From positions 1-42,691 of the forward strand of contig SYDJ01000179.1 in the NCBI GenBank assembly GCA_005801205.1: a stretch of DNA of 42,691 bases. Reading direction: 5' to 3'. The notes below the pieces were generated by a model that saw only the letters and a list, made by a program, of their open reading frames with translations, made no database searches and was not told the DNA's origin. Position numbers and translations under genes: made by a program. Source of the stretch: Gammaproteobacteria bacterium. Lineage in GTDB: Bacteria; Pseudomonadota; Gammaproteobacteria; Pseudomonadales; Cellvibrionaceae. Shown in pieces: positions 25,204 through 34,395 of this stretch; within the stretch, counting starts at the first letter, position 1, and every line of letters starts with the position of its first letter.

Positions 25204-26816
25204 TTAATTACCCATTACCCGAACTTCCCAAATTGAATATCCCCAACTATTGCCCGCGCTACGCAATGTGCCGTAGATGCGCACATAGCGATAGCTGCCA
25301 GCCAAGGTAAGGGTATCGGTACGGTTGCCAAACGTGCCGCCGGTTCTAGTGGCAAGATTGGCCCAAGAAACATTGTCGTTAGAGCCTTGTACTACGTAAT
25401 TCGCAGCGTTGGCGGCCTCCCAGTCGATAGCGATGCTATTCAAGCTTTTAGCGCTGCCAAAATCCAGCGTCAGCCAGCTTGGGTCTATTGCAACGCTCGA
25501 TTCCCAGCGGGTACCTGCATTTTTGTCGATAGCGTTAGCGGCTGGTTGTGGTTGCGTACTGGCGGTTGCGTTAATTGGGGTTAGTAGGCCGCTCGTAACC
25601 GTGCCTGCGCCATAGACTTTCAGCTCCCAAATGAGTTATTGCCCGCACTTAAGGCCGTGCAATGGATGCGCACATAGCGGTACCTGCCCGTTATGCTATT
25701 GGTATCGGTGCGATTGCCAAATGTGCCGCCGGTGACTGACTTAAGTGGCACCCAGTTGGCGTTATCGTTTGATCCTTCAATCGTGTAGCTACCCGCGTTT
25801 GCGGCCTCCCAATCAATCACAACTTGGGTCAAGGCTGTACTGCTACCCAAATCTACACTGATCCAGCTTGGCGTTACACCGTGTGCTGATTCCCAACGCG
25901 ACGCGCTATTACCATCCACCGCGTTGGCAGCAGCGAGCAAAGCAGTGCTTGCAGCGACAGGGCGACCTGTAGAAAGCAATACGGAGTTACTGACTGAGCT
26001 GCCATAGGCAACCGCCAAACTGTGGCTCTTATTGATATTGGTAAAGGTGTAGCTGTTAAGCGCTCCCAGAGATACACCGTCCACAATCACATTGGCAACG
26101 GCTTTGCCGACCGGTGGGGTAAAGGTGTAGGTTTGCGAATCGGTATTGTTTTTACTGAAGCGTAGGGTGCCGCTGGGCGTAATAGTCCCACCGTTATCCA
26201 AGCCCAGTGTGTAGATGCGATAGGGCTTGTGATCCACCGCCATAAACTGCACATCGGCCACTTCTACCAACTGACCTGCGGGCGGTCTAAAACTGAGTTT
26301 GAAATCGCGCGTGTTGGCCGGCGGTGCACTGCTGAACATATTGAAGGTTTCGTACACCCCGTCGGTGTTGCTGTTAGTCCAATTGATCATGGTGTTTGCG
26401 CCGTATTCAACTTTGAACTGGGCCAAGCTGCGCGGCGCTGATTTATCGCCCGCTACCAAGACTTCTTTGATTTCGTATTCTGGGTCAATTTTTACGTTCA
26501 CCCACAAATCTAAACCTTCAGATTGGCCGTCATTACCGCTGGCTTTATTGCCGGTTGCACCGTCTACTGCGCGTTGAGCAGCGCCCCACCAATCGGTCTC
26601 CCAGCCAGTGCTTGCGCTGACAAAGTTGCTGGCATCTATGGCTTTGACGAGTGGGTCGCCCACACCGATATAAGCAATTTCTTTGATCACAACATCGTCG
26701 ATATAAACTGCCGCCGTACCCATATTGCCGAGCAAAAAGGCGAGTCGCCCAGCGTTATCAGCGGCGGTGAAATCTACCGTAAAGCTTTGGCTGCTGAGTG
26801 TGGTAACGGTCACTTA
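25204..26816 (-). pseudogene. Decayed multi-domain carbohydrate-binding protein (CBM4_9-like plus F5/8 type C domains)
   Basis: A remnant of a large secreted binding protein or glycosidase. In gene order it holds the end of a CBM4_9-like module (ARLAFLLGNMG region, VYIDDVVIKE), a discoidin-like domain, a short beta repeat (FTPPVGKAVANVIVDGVSLG) and two F5/8 type C (CBM32-like) domains. The frame breaks near 25620-25640: the first of these last two domains runs into TGA, but the other frame continues at once as ELKVYG and then another full discoidin domain to 25204. Comparison of the two domains points to loss of one base. At the other end a stop lies just upstream of the GTG at 26814 and no signal peptide exists, so the 5' part is also lost. 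Confidence 0.75.
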
Positions 26817-27054
26817 GGTTGTGTAGAAAGTGGGATGTATTTTTTGCCCTGGGAGGGGTGGGATGTGACGATTGCACTGCGATTAATATAACGAAACTAA
26901 AAGATGACGATGTAGTAAACGGTTTCATGCGGTTTTGTATTCTTACGTAAGCATAGGCGAGGGTTAACGGTAGCTGCTATGATGAAACCAAACCATAAGA
27001 GGCAGGCTAAGCGCATAGCTTAGATCCCAGCCATTTCGTGCCGGTACAACAATA

Positions 27055-28227
27055 ATGAAAAATATTTTCCTAAATCTTCATGAGGTTATTTTACTGTTAA
27101 CCGCCGTGGAGTCACTTTTCCTCAGTGCACTGTTTAAGCTCATACCCAGTAAGCAAGCGCAAGCGCGCAATTTTTTGTCGCTGTTCTTTTTGTTGGTGGC
27201 AGGCACGCTAACCACGACTTTCATCACCTGGAATAGTTATTTACAAACATTAGAGATCGCCACCTGGAGTTTGGTGCCAGCGGTGCTTTCCGCTTGTTTG
27301 CTATTGCAGGGGCCTTGTTTGTATTTTTATTTGCGTTCGGTGTCAGAAACTATCGTTATTAGACAATGGCGCCATCTTATTCACCTGTTTCCTGCTGCGT
27401 TTATTGTGAGTCTTATCGTTGCATTGAAAGTCAATGTGATTGAGTGGTTGCCTTGGAACTGGTCGAGTCTTGCACCGCTCGATAAGCTCACCATTCAATT
27501 TGTGTGGGCATTTGTACGCTGCTCGCCGCTAATTTATGTGCTCGTCTGTTTTTACACGGAATACCGCTTACGCCAACGTCAAAAGCAAGTGTATTCCATG
27601 ATTGCCACTAACGAATTGCGCTGGGCAGAAATTGTGTTGGGCGGGTTTTTCATTCACTGGCTTTGGTCGGTTGTGGGTTACTTTTTGGGCGGCTACATCA
27701 GCGGCGACATGAATGATTTGGTGGGCACGCTCAATAATTATTCTACGGTGGTATTGGTAAATGTGCTTTTTGCGTTTGGTTTGATTAATACTCGCCAGTT
27801 AATACAGGTAGTGCCGGTGGGTGATGTAGTCAAAGCGGCTGAAGTTCCCCGTTTAGATGAAAAAGTTAAGTTTATTGAGCGGGCCATGCTCGAGCAAAAG
27901 CTTTACTTGGATGGGCATATTAACTTGGAGCGCTTCTCTGAACAGATTGGTTTACGCGCGCGCGATGTTTCCGCCATTATCAACTCGCATTACCAGTCTA
28001 ACTTTTTTGAATTTATTAATGGTTATCGTATTGAAGAAGCCAAGCGCTTGTTGATTGCAGACGATGCGAAGGATGATACGATTTTAGATATTATTTATAA
28101 ATCTGGCTTTAACAGCCAATCAGCATTTCACCGTTTTTTTAAGCGGATAACGGGTGTAACACCTTCGGAATATCGCAATCAGCACCGTAAGGCGCAGGCG
28201 ATAAAAGCAGAGCAGGAAACTAAATAA
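27055..28227 (+). CDS. Membrane-bound AraC-type transcriptional regulator, paralog 2
   Basis: A 390-residue paralog of the protein at 23921, collinear over its whole length: about seven N-terminal hydrophobic helices (VILLLTAVESLFLSALFKL onward), a linker, then an AraC HTH domain (INLERFSEQIGLRARDVSAI; FFEFINGYRIEEAKRLLI; FNSQSAFHRFFKRITGVTPSEYR). It is convergent with the GH5 cellulase gene. The pair flanks a CBM pseudogene, which suggests that duplicated regulator-enzyme units once existed here and one partner decayed. Likely role: sensing a sugar-derived signal at the membrane and activating nearby polysaccharide genes; this is inference. Confidence 0.8.
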   Translation: MKNIFLNLHEVILLLTAVESLFLSALFKLIPSKQAQARNFLSLFFLLVAGTLTTTFITWNSYLQTLEIATWSLVPAVLSACLLLQGPCLYFYLRSVSETIVIRQWRHLIHLFPAAFIVSLIVALKVNVIEWLPWNWSSLAPLDKLTIQFVWAFVRCSPLIYVLVCFYTEYRLRQRQKQVYSMIATNELRWAEIVLGGFFIHWLWSVVGYFLGGYISGDMNDLVGTLNNYSTVVLVNVLFAFGLINTRQLIQVVPVGDVVKAAEVPRLDEKVKFIERAMLEQKLYLDGHINLERFSEQIGLRARDVSAIINSHYQSNFFEFINGYRIEEAKRLLIADDAKDDTILDIIYKSGFNSQSAFHRFFKRITGVTPSEYRNQHRKAQAIKAEQETK

Positions 28228-28235
28228 AAGCAGGT

Positions 28236-28253
28236 GAAGACATCCTTGTCTTC
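28236..28253. terminator. Weak hairpin between convergent genes
   Basis: Stem GAAGACA/TGTCTTC with a TCCT loop between the regulator stop and the cellulase stop. There is no strong T-tract, so it is a weak candidate for transcript ends on either strand. Confidence 0.4.
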
Positions 28254-28263
28254 GGGTTAACTG

Positions 28264-30132
28264 TTATTTCACGCCTTTGGTAATACTGAACCAGTTGATA
28301 TTCCAGCCGCCGTTATTGGCTTTAATACCAAATTTATGCACACCTGCGGTAAGGGTGATAGTGCTTTTTACCGTAGTCCAGGTTTGCCAGCCGCCCGTGT
28401 TAGGCAAGGTAAGGGTGGTATAAGAAGGTGCACCGCCCGCCTCTTCAAAGCTTAATGATCCACCGCCTACAGCGCTCGCCACGCGGAATTCCACAGTGTA
28501 AGTGCCGGTTTCTGGAATGCTGATGGGGGTGCCTGCATAAGACAACCAATCGCCTGCATCTAAGTAGCCCACATTCAAACCGCCGCCTGCATCGCTGGTG
28601 CCTTCGGTTTGTACGCCGCTCATTTGTGAGAAGCTTTCCGCTTGCACTGTCGCAATTGGGGTGGTGGATGACGAAGAAGAGCTAGACGAGCTGCTTGAGC
28701 TTGAGCCAGAGCTTTCTACTTTGATCCAGTTAATATTGAAGCCGCCGATTTTTGCCGCAATGCCAAGGCTTTGTTTGCCCGCCGCTAATTGCACGGTGTG
28801 GGAAACGGTAGTCCAGGTTTGCCAGCCGCCCGTTGCGGGAACGTTTACGGTGCCGTAAACAGGAGTACCCCCCGCTTTTTCCAGCTGAATCACACCGCCC
28901 GCTGCAGCTGCCGCCACACGATAGGAAACAGTGTATGTACCCGCCGTTGGCACATCAACGTCATACTTCATCCAATCGCCCGTGTCTATGTAGCCCACGT
29001 TGGAGCCGCCGCCCGCATCGGATGTGCTTTCGGTTTTAATGCCGCTCATATCGCAATAGGCTTCGGCTTGAATGGTTCCGGGCAAGGCCACTTCACTGCA
29101 CGTAGGTGTCGGTGGAGTCACATTGCCGCCCCAGTTGGAAATAATGTCCTTTGCATTGCTTCCAGACCACGTTAACTGATTGTTAGTCCAGCCGCCTTGG
29201 CCGCTAGCGCCGGGGGTTAAGGCACTTGAGCCTTCGGCTTTATCATTTAACGCCCAGTTGGCATTACTGATGTTGTTTCTCTTCATGAAATCAACCCAAG
29301 CTCTGGTTTCGCTTTCGTTGACCGCGCCATTACCGTCGGCATTTACGGAACCCCATTCGGTCACGAAAATCGCAACATTTCTATCCAGTGCTGTCTGTGC
29401 AAAGTTACGTACGCCTTGGCCGTGCGAGCCCGCATAAAAGTGCAGGGTATAGGCGATGTTGTTGCCCGCAATAGGGTCGTTGGCAGCTTCGTCCACACGT
29501 TGCGACCAAGTGCGAGTACCTACAATAATCAAGTTGTCTGGGTCTATAGCGCGGATCGCATTCACGACTTGCTGCGCATAAGGCTTGATGGTTCCGCTCC
29601 AAGAAGCATTATCCAACGGCTCGTTATAAATTTCATAAATCACATTGTTGGTGTTGCCGTAGGTGCGTGCCATTTCCTGAAAAAAGGCGATGGATTGGTT
29701 GGTGAATTGCTCGGCGTGGTGTGTGTGCCAGTCAATAATCACATACATATCGTTGGCGATAGCGGCGTCAACCACGGTTTTCACTTTGGCCTTGTTGCCG
29801 ACGGGGTCTTGTAAATAACCGCCGCCTTCATCTACGCCCATGGCGGCACGGACAAGGTTGGATTTCCAATCTGATTTCAACCAAGCCACGGTACCAGCGG
29901 TGTAATATTTCTCGCCGCCCCAACCGTTATTGCTCCAGAAGAGGCTATTACCCGCGAAGCTAGTGTGTTGGCCACCCGCCAGAATTTTGTTGCCGCTTAC
30001 TGACAGGGGTTGCACGGCTGCATTGGCGCTTACTGCTAAGGCCAAACCGCAGGCGGCGCTCATGAGGGTTACGACATATTTTTTAGATGAACGCCCAGCA
30101 GGGCGCACCCAGTTTGAGAGGATTTTATTCAT
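28264..30132 (-). CDS. GH5 endoglucanase with two CBM6 modules
   Basis: A 622-residue secreted cellulase. Signal peptide about 1-38 (long, with a basic n-region). GH5 (subfamily 2-like) catalytic domain about 41-335: acid/base Glu171 in IYEIYNEPL, nucleophile Glu259 in IFVTEWGSV, with VIIDWHTHHAEQ and YTLHFYAGSHGQ as expected. CBM6 number 1 at about 352-473 (IQAEAYCDMSG; VGYIDTGDWMKY; INWIKVE), a poly-Ser linker at 474-488, and CBM6 number 2 at about 493-620. It should cut internal beta-1,4 links of cellulose or mixed glucan outside the cell, with the CBM6 domains binding glucan or xylan. Its catalytic domain is closely related to that of the enzyme at 36768, which carries different binding modules. 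Confidence 0.95.
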   Translation of the reverse strand: MNKILSNWVRPAGRSSKKYVVTLMSAACGLALAVSANAAVQPLSVSGNKILAGGQHTSFAGNSLFWSNNGWGGEKYYTAGTVAWLKSDWKSNLVRAAMGVDEGGGYLQDPVGNKAKVKTVVDAAIANDMYVIIDWHTHHAEQFTNQSIAFFQEMARTYGNTNNVIYEIYNEPLDNASWSGTIKPYAQQVVNAIRAIDPDNLIIVGTRTWSQRVDEAANDPIAGNNIAYTLHFYAGSHGQGVRNFAQTALDRNVAIFVTEWGSVNADGNGAVNESETRAWVDFMKRNNISNANWALNDKAEGSSALTPGASGQGGWTNNQLTWSGSNAKDIISNWGGNVTPPTPTCSEVALPGTIQAEAYCDMSGIKTESTSDAGGGSNVGYIDTGDWMKYDVDVPTAGTYTVSYRVAAAAAGGVIQLEKAGGTPVYGTVNVPATGGWQTWTTVSHTVQLAAGKQSLGIAAKIGGFNINWIKVESSGSSSSSSSSSSSSSTTPIATVQAESFSQMSGVQTEGTSDAGGGLNVGYLDAGDWLSYAGTPISIPETGTYTVEFRVASAVGGGSLSFEEAGGAPSYTTLTLPNTGGWQTWTTVKSTITLTAGVHKFGIKANNGGWNINWFSITKGVK

Positions 30133-30549
30133 TATTAGTTATCCAAATAATTATTGTTGTGGAGTATCAAACACCGGAAGTAAGTGTTTGTTGAGCTTGT
30201 ACCCGTGCACACCAATCCCATGGTCTTAGCTCAACACGTTCCTAACATCCTTGAAGACCGATTGGTGTGCAGCGAGTGAATTTGAGTATTGATTTGGGCG
30301 CTAGCGCAAACCACCTACTTTAGGGCGTGTGGGCAAAGTGGGAGGTGCCACTTGCTACAAACGGAAAGTGGCTGGGGGATTCGTATGCATAAACCACATC
30401 CGTGTGGTTTACCTTTCGGGCAGCTATGCTGTGCAAGTCGCACCTGAATTCGTATTCATATTTATCCCATGCGCTTTCGCGTTCTATTGCTTTATTCTAT
30501 TCGGCGTATTTAGCGGCTCAGCCCCAAACAATAACAATGTGAGGCAATT
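30133..30549. promoter_or_regulatory. Divergent control region with crossing inverted repeats
   Basis: A 417-base gap between the GH5 gene (minus) and the cytochrome/DUF1080 fusion (plus). It has no convincing gene. It holds a 12-bp inverted repeat (30206-30217 with 30260-30271) extended inward by GGTCTT/AAGACC, an 8-bp pair (30190-30197 with 30228-30235) crossing it, a CAAACAC/GTGTTTG hairpin, the palindrome GCGCTAGCGC at 30298-30307, and a hairpin with 9-base arms at 30390-30411 (TAAACCACA/TGTGGTTTA). Confidence 0.55.
30190..30271. promoter_or_regulatory. Pseudoknot-like inverted repeat set or paired operators
   Basis: Arms TGCACACCAATC (30206-30217) and GATTGGTGTGCA (30260-30271) are perfectly complementary, and GGTCTT (30222-30227) pairs with AAGACC (30254-30259) inside them. 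GTTGAGCT (30190-30197) is complementary to AGCTCAAC (30228-30235), which lies in the loop, giving pseudoknot topology. As DNA, the 12-bp arms are centred 54 bases apart, about five helical turns, and could be paired regulator sites. Confidence 0.5.
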
Positions 30550-33500
30550 ATGAAATTGTGGTCAAGGATTCGTTTAAACATCGGTGTGGCGGTTGGTTTA
30601 AGTGCGTTGGCACTGCCATCGCAAGCCGTTAATAACCCAACTGCACCCGCCGCCAGTGCGGGCGCGCAAGTCATTTCAAAAGCGACAAGCAGTACGCGAC
30701 CGCTTGACCCTTGGGTACTGCGTTCAGTGTTGGATGGCCAACCGCGCATAGTTACCGTTGCGCTGCACGATAATTTATTTATCGCCTTCGATGCCGCGCA
30801 CGCCGGGCTTTATAAAGCCTGGAAAGGCGGTGTGAATTTTGATGGCGCGGTCTACACCTCTAAACACGGCCCGCAACCCACCGCTAAAGGCTATGCCTAT
30901 TACGAACAAAAACTCAGAACGCCCGTGTGGTTAGTTGAGCAGGATGGAAAATCCGCGCCCGCCACCGTGAAATTTGGCGGCTATAAATTTGTGAAAGATA
31001 AAGTGGTGTTTCAATACGACCTCATCACCGCTAATAAAAGCACCATTCATGTAGAAGAAACGCCGGAATATATCGCCCGCAAAAAACAAGCGGGTTTGCA
31101 GCGCGATTTCGTACTGAGTGGTGTACCTGCAGGCGCAAAAGTCGGCTTGCAAACGGCGTTTACCTCGTTGCAATCTGCAAAAGATTTTTCTACTAATGCG
31201 AATTTTATTGAAAGCAAACGCAGCACTATTGAACACGGCAAAGGTAAAACTTTAAGCGTGGAAGGTGTGCTCTGGTTGAACAGCCAAACGCCAACCAATG
31301 TGACGGTTTTTTATCACCCCGGCTTCGATGAAATCGCCGCAAGCGCACCCAAAGTAGAAGTGAAACCCCAAGGCGATCACTCTCGCGCTAAACAAGTAAT
31401 GAGCGGCAGCGATTGCACTATTTGCCACAACCCTGATGTTAAAACCGTTGGCCCCGCTTACAAAGATATCGCCAGCCGTTACGACAAAAGCGATTCCACT
31501 ATTGATAAATTAGCGCAAAAAATTATTAAGGGCGGCAACGGTGTTTGGGGCGATGTACCCATGACCGCGCACCCCGATTTATTGCCAGACGATGCGCGTT
31601 TAGTGGTGGCTTATATTTTGTCGCTCAAAGCAGAAACTGCTGTCAGTAAAACCGAAGGGAACAAAACCGCAACCGATAAACTTTTCTTAGATGTACCAAG
31701 CCGCGCGTTTGAAATCGACACCAAATCCAAAGGCAGTAAAGATGCGCCCAAGGTGTTAAAACCCGGTTTGGCAGTAGCGGCAGCGCACATTGAAGATTTC
31801 GTAACGCAAACATTTTCGCAAACCGTTTTATCGGGCGTAGCGCCCGTAGTGCATGCTCATGAACTCAAAGATTTGGGCGCAATCACCACCAATGTGCGCA
31901 TGTTGTTTAGCGGTTATTTACAGGTGGATAAAGCCGGTACTTATGGCCTGCGTTTAATTACCGATGACGGCGGCCGCATGAAGGTCAACGGTGTGGCAGT
32001 GGTAGACCGATGGCAGTTCCAAGGCGCAACGCCTAACGATGTAAAAGTGGAATTGCAGCAAGGCTTAAATGCCATCGAGATTGAATACTTCCAAGGTTTG
32101 GCGGGCGGCTCTATTTCGTTGCAATGGCTGCCACCGAGTGCAACCGCATTGGCAGTTATCCCAGAGGCCAACCTGCGCCATTACCCGCAGCAAGTCGCAG
32201 AACCTGTGCCCTATATTCCCCGCAAAGAATTGGTGCGCAGCATTCCCGGCGATAAAACCCCGCTGGAAGCCGTGCATCCTTCCTTCACCGTGGCTCAGGC
32301 GCGCCCCGACTGGTTTGAACCCATGGTTGGCGGTATGGATTTCTTTAGCGATGGTCGTCTAGCGCTCTGCGCGTGGGATGGCAAAGGCTCGGTCTATATG
32401 CTGGAAGGCGTACAAGATCGCGCACCTAAAGATATAGGCGTGAAGCTTATCGCCTCCGGTTTGGGCGAATGCTTGGGCTTAAAAGTGGTGGATGACCAAC
32501 TCTTCGTGATGCAAAAACATGAGCTAACGCAGTTGGTAGATAACGACGGCGACGGCGCAATCGACGAGTACCGCACCATTTCCAATCAATGGCGCGCATC
32601 GGCCAACTTCCACGAATTTGCCTTTGGTCTTGGTTATGACAAGGGCTATTTCTATGCAACCTTAGCGACGGCGATAGAGCCGGGTGGTGCCAGTACTCAA
32701 CCGCAAATTCCAGATCGCGGTAAGGCGATTAAAATCTCCCGCGCCGATGGCAGCGTTGAATTTGTCGCCCACGGTTTGCGCACGCCTAATGGCATTGGCA
32801 AAGGTGTAGATGGCGAATTCTTTATCGCCGATAACCAAGGTGATTGGCTCCCCGCCAGCAAGATTGTGCACCTCAAACCCGGTGCATTTTACGGTTCTCG
32901 TTCCGTGAACTTTGCGGGCACCGAAGGCGTGCCTGTCACTCAGCCCGTAGTCTGGTTACCGCAGGATGAAATTGGCAATTCGCCCAGTCAACCCACCTAC
33001 ATTAACCAAGGTGATTACGCGGGCCAAATGCTGCACGGCGAAGTAACTCATGGTGGCTTAAAGCGCGTATTCGCAGAAAAAGTGAATGGCGATTACCAAG
33101 GTGCCGTCTTCCGTTTCACCCAAGGTTTAGAGGCGGGCATTAACCGCGTAGCTTGGGCGCCGGATGGCAAAACCTTGTATGTCGGTGGCGTGGGCAACCC
33201 CGGTAACTGGTCGCATAACGGTAAGGCGTGGTATGGCCTGCAAAAGCTGAGCTTCAACGGCAAGCAAGCCTTTGAAATGCTAAAAGTGAGTGCGCGCAGC
33301 AATGGTATGGAGCTGGAATTTACACAACCTTTAGAACTTGGGCGCGGCATAACGGCGGCTGAGTATCAGGTGCAGCAATGGTATTACTTGCCAACCTCCA
33401 GCTACGGTGGCGATAAAAAAGACCTGCAAGATCTGAAAATCGCCTCAGTGAATATTTCCAAAGATCGCAAAAAAGTCTTCCTTGAATTGGACGGCATGAA

Positions 33501-34317
33501 GCCCGGCCATGTGGTGTATATCCGCATCGCCGAGCCGTTTAGCAGCGCCGCCAACCAATCGCTTTGGTCAACGGAAGCGTGGTACACGCTAAATGCTATC
33601 CCCGCGAACAAGCCCGGTTTCCGCAATGTGGTGAAACCCCAAGCTGCTAACAAACTTTCGGCAGAGGAGCGCAAAGCTGGCTGGAAGTTATTGTTCGATG
33701 GCAACACCACCAAAGGCTGGCGCACTTATGGCAGCGATAAAGATAAGCCAAAAGTAGGCGCTGCATGGAAAGTGGTAGATGGCAGCCTGCACCTAGACCC
33801 AGCCCAAAAGCAGGATTGGCAAACCGTAAATGGCGGCGACATTATTACCAATGATGTTTACGAAAACTACGAGCTAGCCGTGGAATGGAAACTCGCAACG
33901 GGCGGCAACAGCGGTTTGATTTACGGTGTGGTCGAAGGCCCAGAATATTCCCATGCGTGGAAAACAGGGCCGGAGTACCAATTGCTAGACAACCCCGGCC
34001 ACCCCGACGGCGCGATTAAAACTCACCGCGCAGGCGACCTCTATGATTTTATCTCCAGTAAATTTGTAGCGGTGAATAAAGGCGGCGAGTGGAACCGCAC
34101 GCGCTTGGTGGTTAACCACGGCAAAGTTGAACATTGGCTCAATGGTTACAAAGTGGTGGAGTACGATCAAACCTCACCCGAATGGAAAGCAATGATCGCC
34201 CGCAGCAAGTTCGCCAACATGCCCAACTTTGGCCAATCGCGCTCCGGCCATATCGCCCTGCAAGATCACGGCGATGCGGTGTGGTTTAAAAATATTAAGT
34301 TGCGGAAGTTGGAGTAG
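30550..34317 (+). CDS. Secreted fusion protein: cytochrome c, PA14, propeller-like region, DUF1080 (3-keto-glycoside hydrolase-like)
   Basis: A 1255-residue exported protein; signal peptide about 1-26. Residues about 45-260 are a beta-rich domain seen ahead of heme domains in PVC-type proteins. A class I cytochrome c domain lies at about 275-360, with heme motif CTICH (289-293) and likely distal ligand Met338 in GVWGDVPMTAH. A PA14 domain (about 405-530) has YGLRLITDDGGRMKVNG. Residues about 575-900 look like a sorbosone-dehydrogenase/PQQ-type beta-propeller (WFEPMVGGMDFFSDGRLAL; HGLRTPNGIG). Residues about 1044-1253 are DUF1080 (KLLFDGNTTKGW; GGNSGLIYGV). Some DUF1080 proteins hydrolyse 3-keto-glycosides. 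The fusion suggests coupled sugar oxidation and cleavage with heme electron transfer; this is inference. It is divergent from the GH5 cellulase gene. Confidence 0.85.
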   Translation: MKLWSRIRLNIGVAVGLSALALPSQAVNNPTAPAASAGAQVISKATSSTRPLDPWVLRSVLDGQPRIVTVALHDNLFIAFDAAHAGLYKAWKGGVNFDGAVYTSKHGPQPTAKGYAYYEQKLRTPVWLVEQDGKSAPATVKFGGYKFVKDKVVFQYDLITANKSTIHVEETPEYIARKKQAGLQRDFVLSGVPAGAKVGLQTAFTSLQSAKDFSTNANFIESKRSTIEHGKGKTLSVEGVLWLNSQTPTNVTVFYHPGFDEIAASAPKVEVKPQGDHSRAKQVMSGSDCTICHNPDVKTVGPAYKDIASRYDKSDSTIDKLAQKIIKGGNGVWGDVPMTAHPDLLPDDARLVVAYILSLKAETAVSKTEGNKTATDKLFLDVPSRAFEIDTKSKGSKDAPKVLKPGLAVAAAHIEDFVTQTFSQTVLSGVAPVVHAHELKDLGAITTNVRMLFSGYLQVDKAGTYGLRLITDDGGRMKVNGVAVVDRWQFQGATPNDVKVELQQGLNAIEIEYFQGLAGGSISLQWLPPSATALAVIPEANLRHYPQQVAEPVPYIPRKELVRSIPGDKTPLEAVHPSFTVAQARPDWFEPMVGGMDFFSDGRLALCAWDGKGSVYMLEGVQDRAPKDIGVKLIASGLGECLGLKVVDDQLFVMQKHELTQLVDNDGDGAIDEYRTISNQWRASANFHEFAFGLGYDKGYFYATLATAIEPGGASTQPQIPDRGKAIKISRADGSVEFVAHGLRTPNGIGKGVDGEFFIADNQGDWLPASKIVHLKPGAFYGSRSVNFAGTEGVPVTQPVVWLPQDEIGNSPSQPTYINQGDYAGQMLHGEVTHGGLKRVFAEKVNGDYQGAVFRFTQGLEAGINRVAWAPDGKTLYVGGVGNPGNWSHNGKAWYGLQKLSFNGKQAFEMLKVSARSNGMELEFTQPLELGRGITAAEYQVQQWYYLPTSSYGGDKKDLQDLKIASVNISKDRKKVFLELDGMKPGHVVYIRIAEPFSSAANQSLWSTEAWYTLNAIPANKPGFRNVVKPQAANKLSAEERKAGWKLLFDGNTTKGWRTYGSDKDKPKVGAAWKVVDGSLHLDPAQKQDWQTVNGGDIITNDVYENYELAVEWKLATGGNSGLIYGVVEGPEYSHAWKTGPEYQLLDNPGHPDGAIKTHRAGDLYDFISSKFVAVNKGGEWNRTRLVVNHGKVEHWLNGYKVVEYDQTSPEWKAMIARSKFANMPNFGQSRSGHIALQDHGDAVWFKNIKLRKLE

Positions 34318-34343
34318 GTTTAATTTTAAAAAAATGTACGCAT

Positions 34344-34372
34344 AAAAAATCCGGCGCAATGCCGGATTTTTT
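34344..34372. terminator. Bidirectional terminator after the fusion gene
   Basis: AAAAAAT then stem CCGGC/GCCGG with loop GCAAT, then ATTTTTT. It ends the fusion gene and the convergent membrane-protein gene. An almost identical hairpin lies at 36688-36716. Confidence 0.85.
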
Positions 34373-34395
34373 ATGGTTGGTGCTGTAGTCGCTTG

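Noticed and set aside
30301-30360. Possible c-di-GMP (GEMM) riboswitch in the fusion gene leader
   Set aside because: Short GCAAA-like segments recall the consensus, but the conserved core and tetraloop receptor could not be placed.
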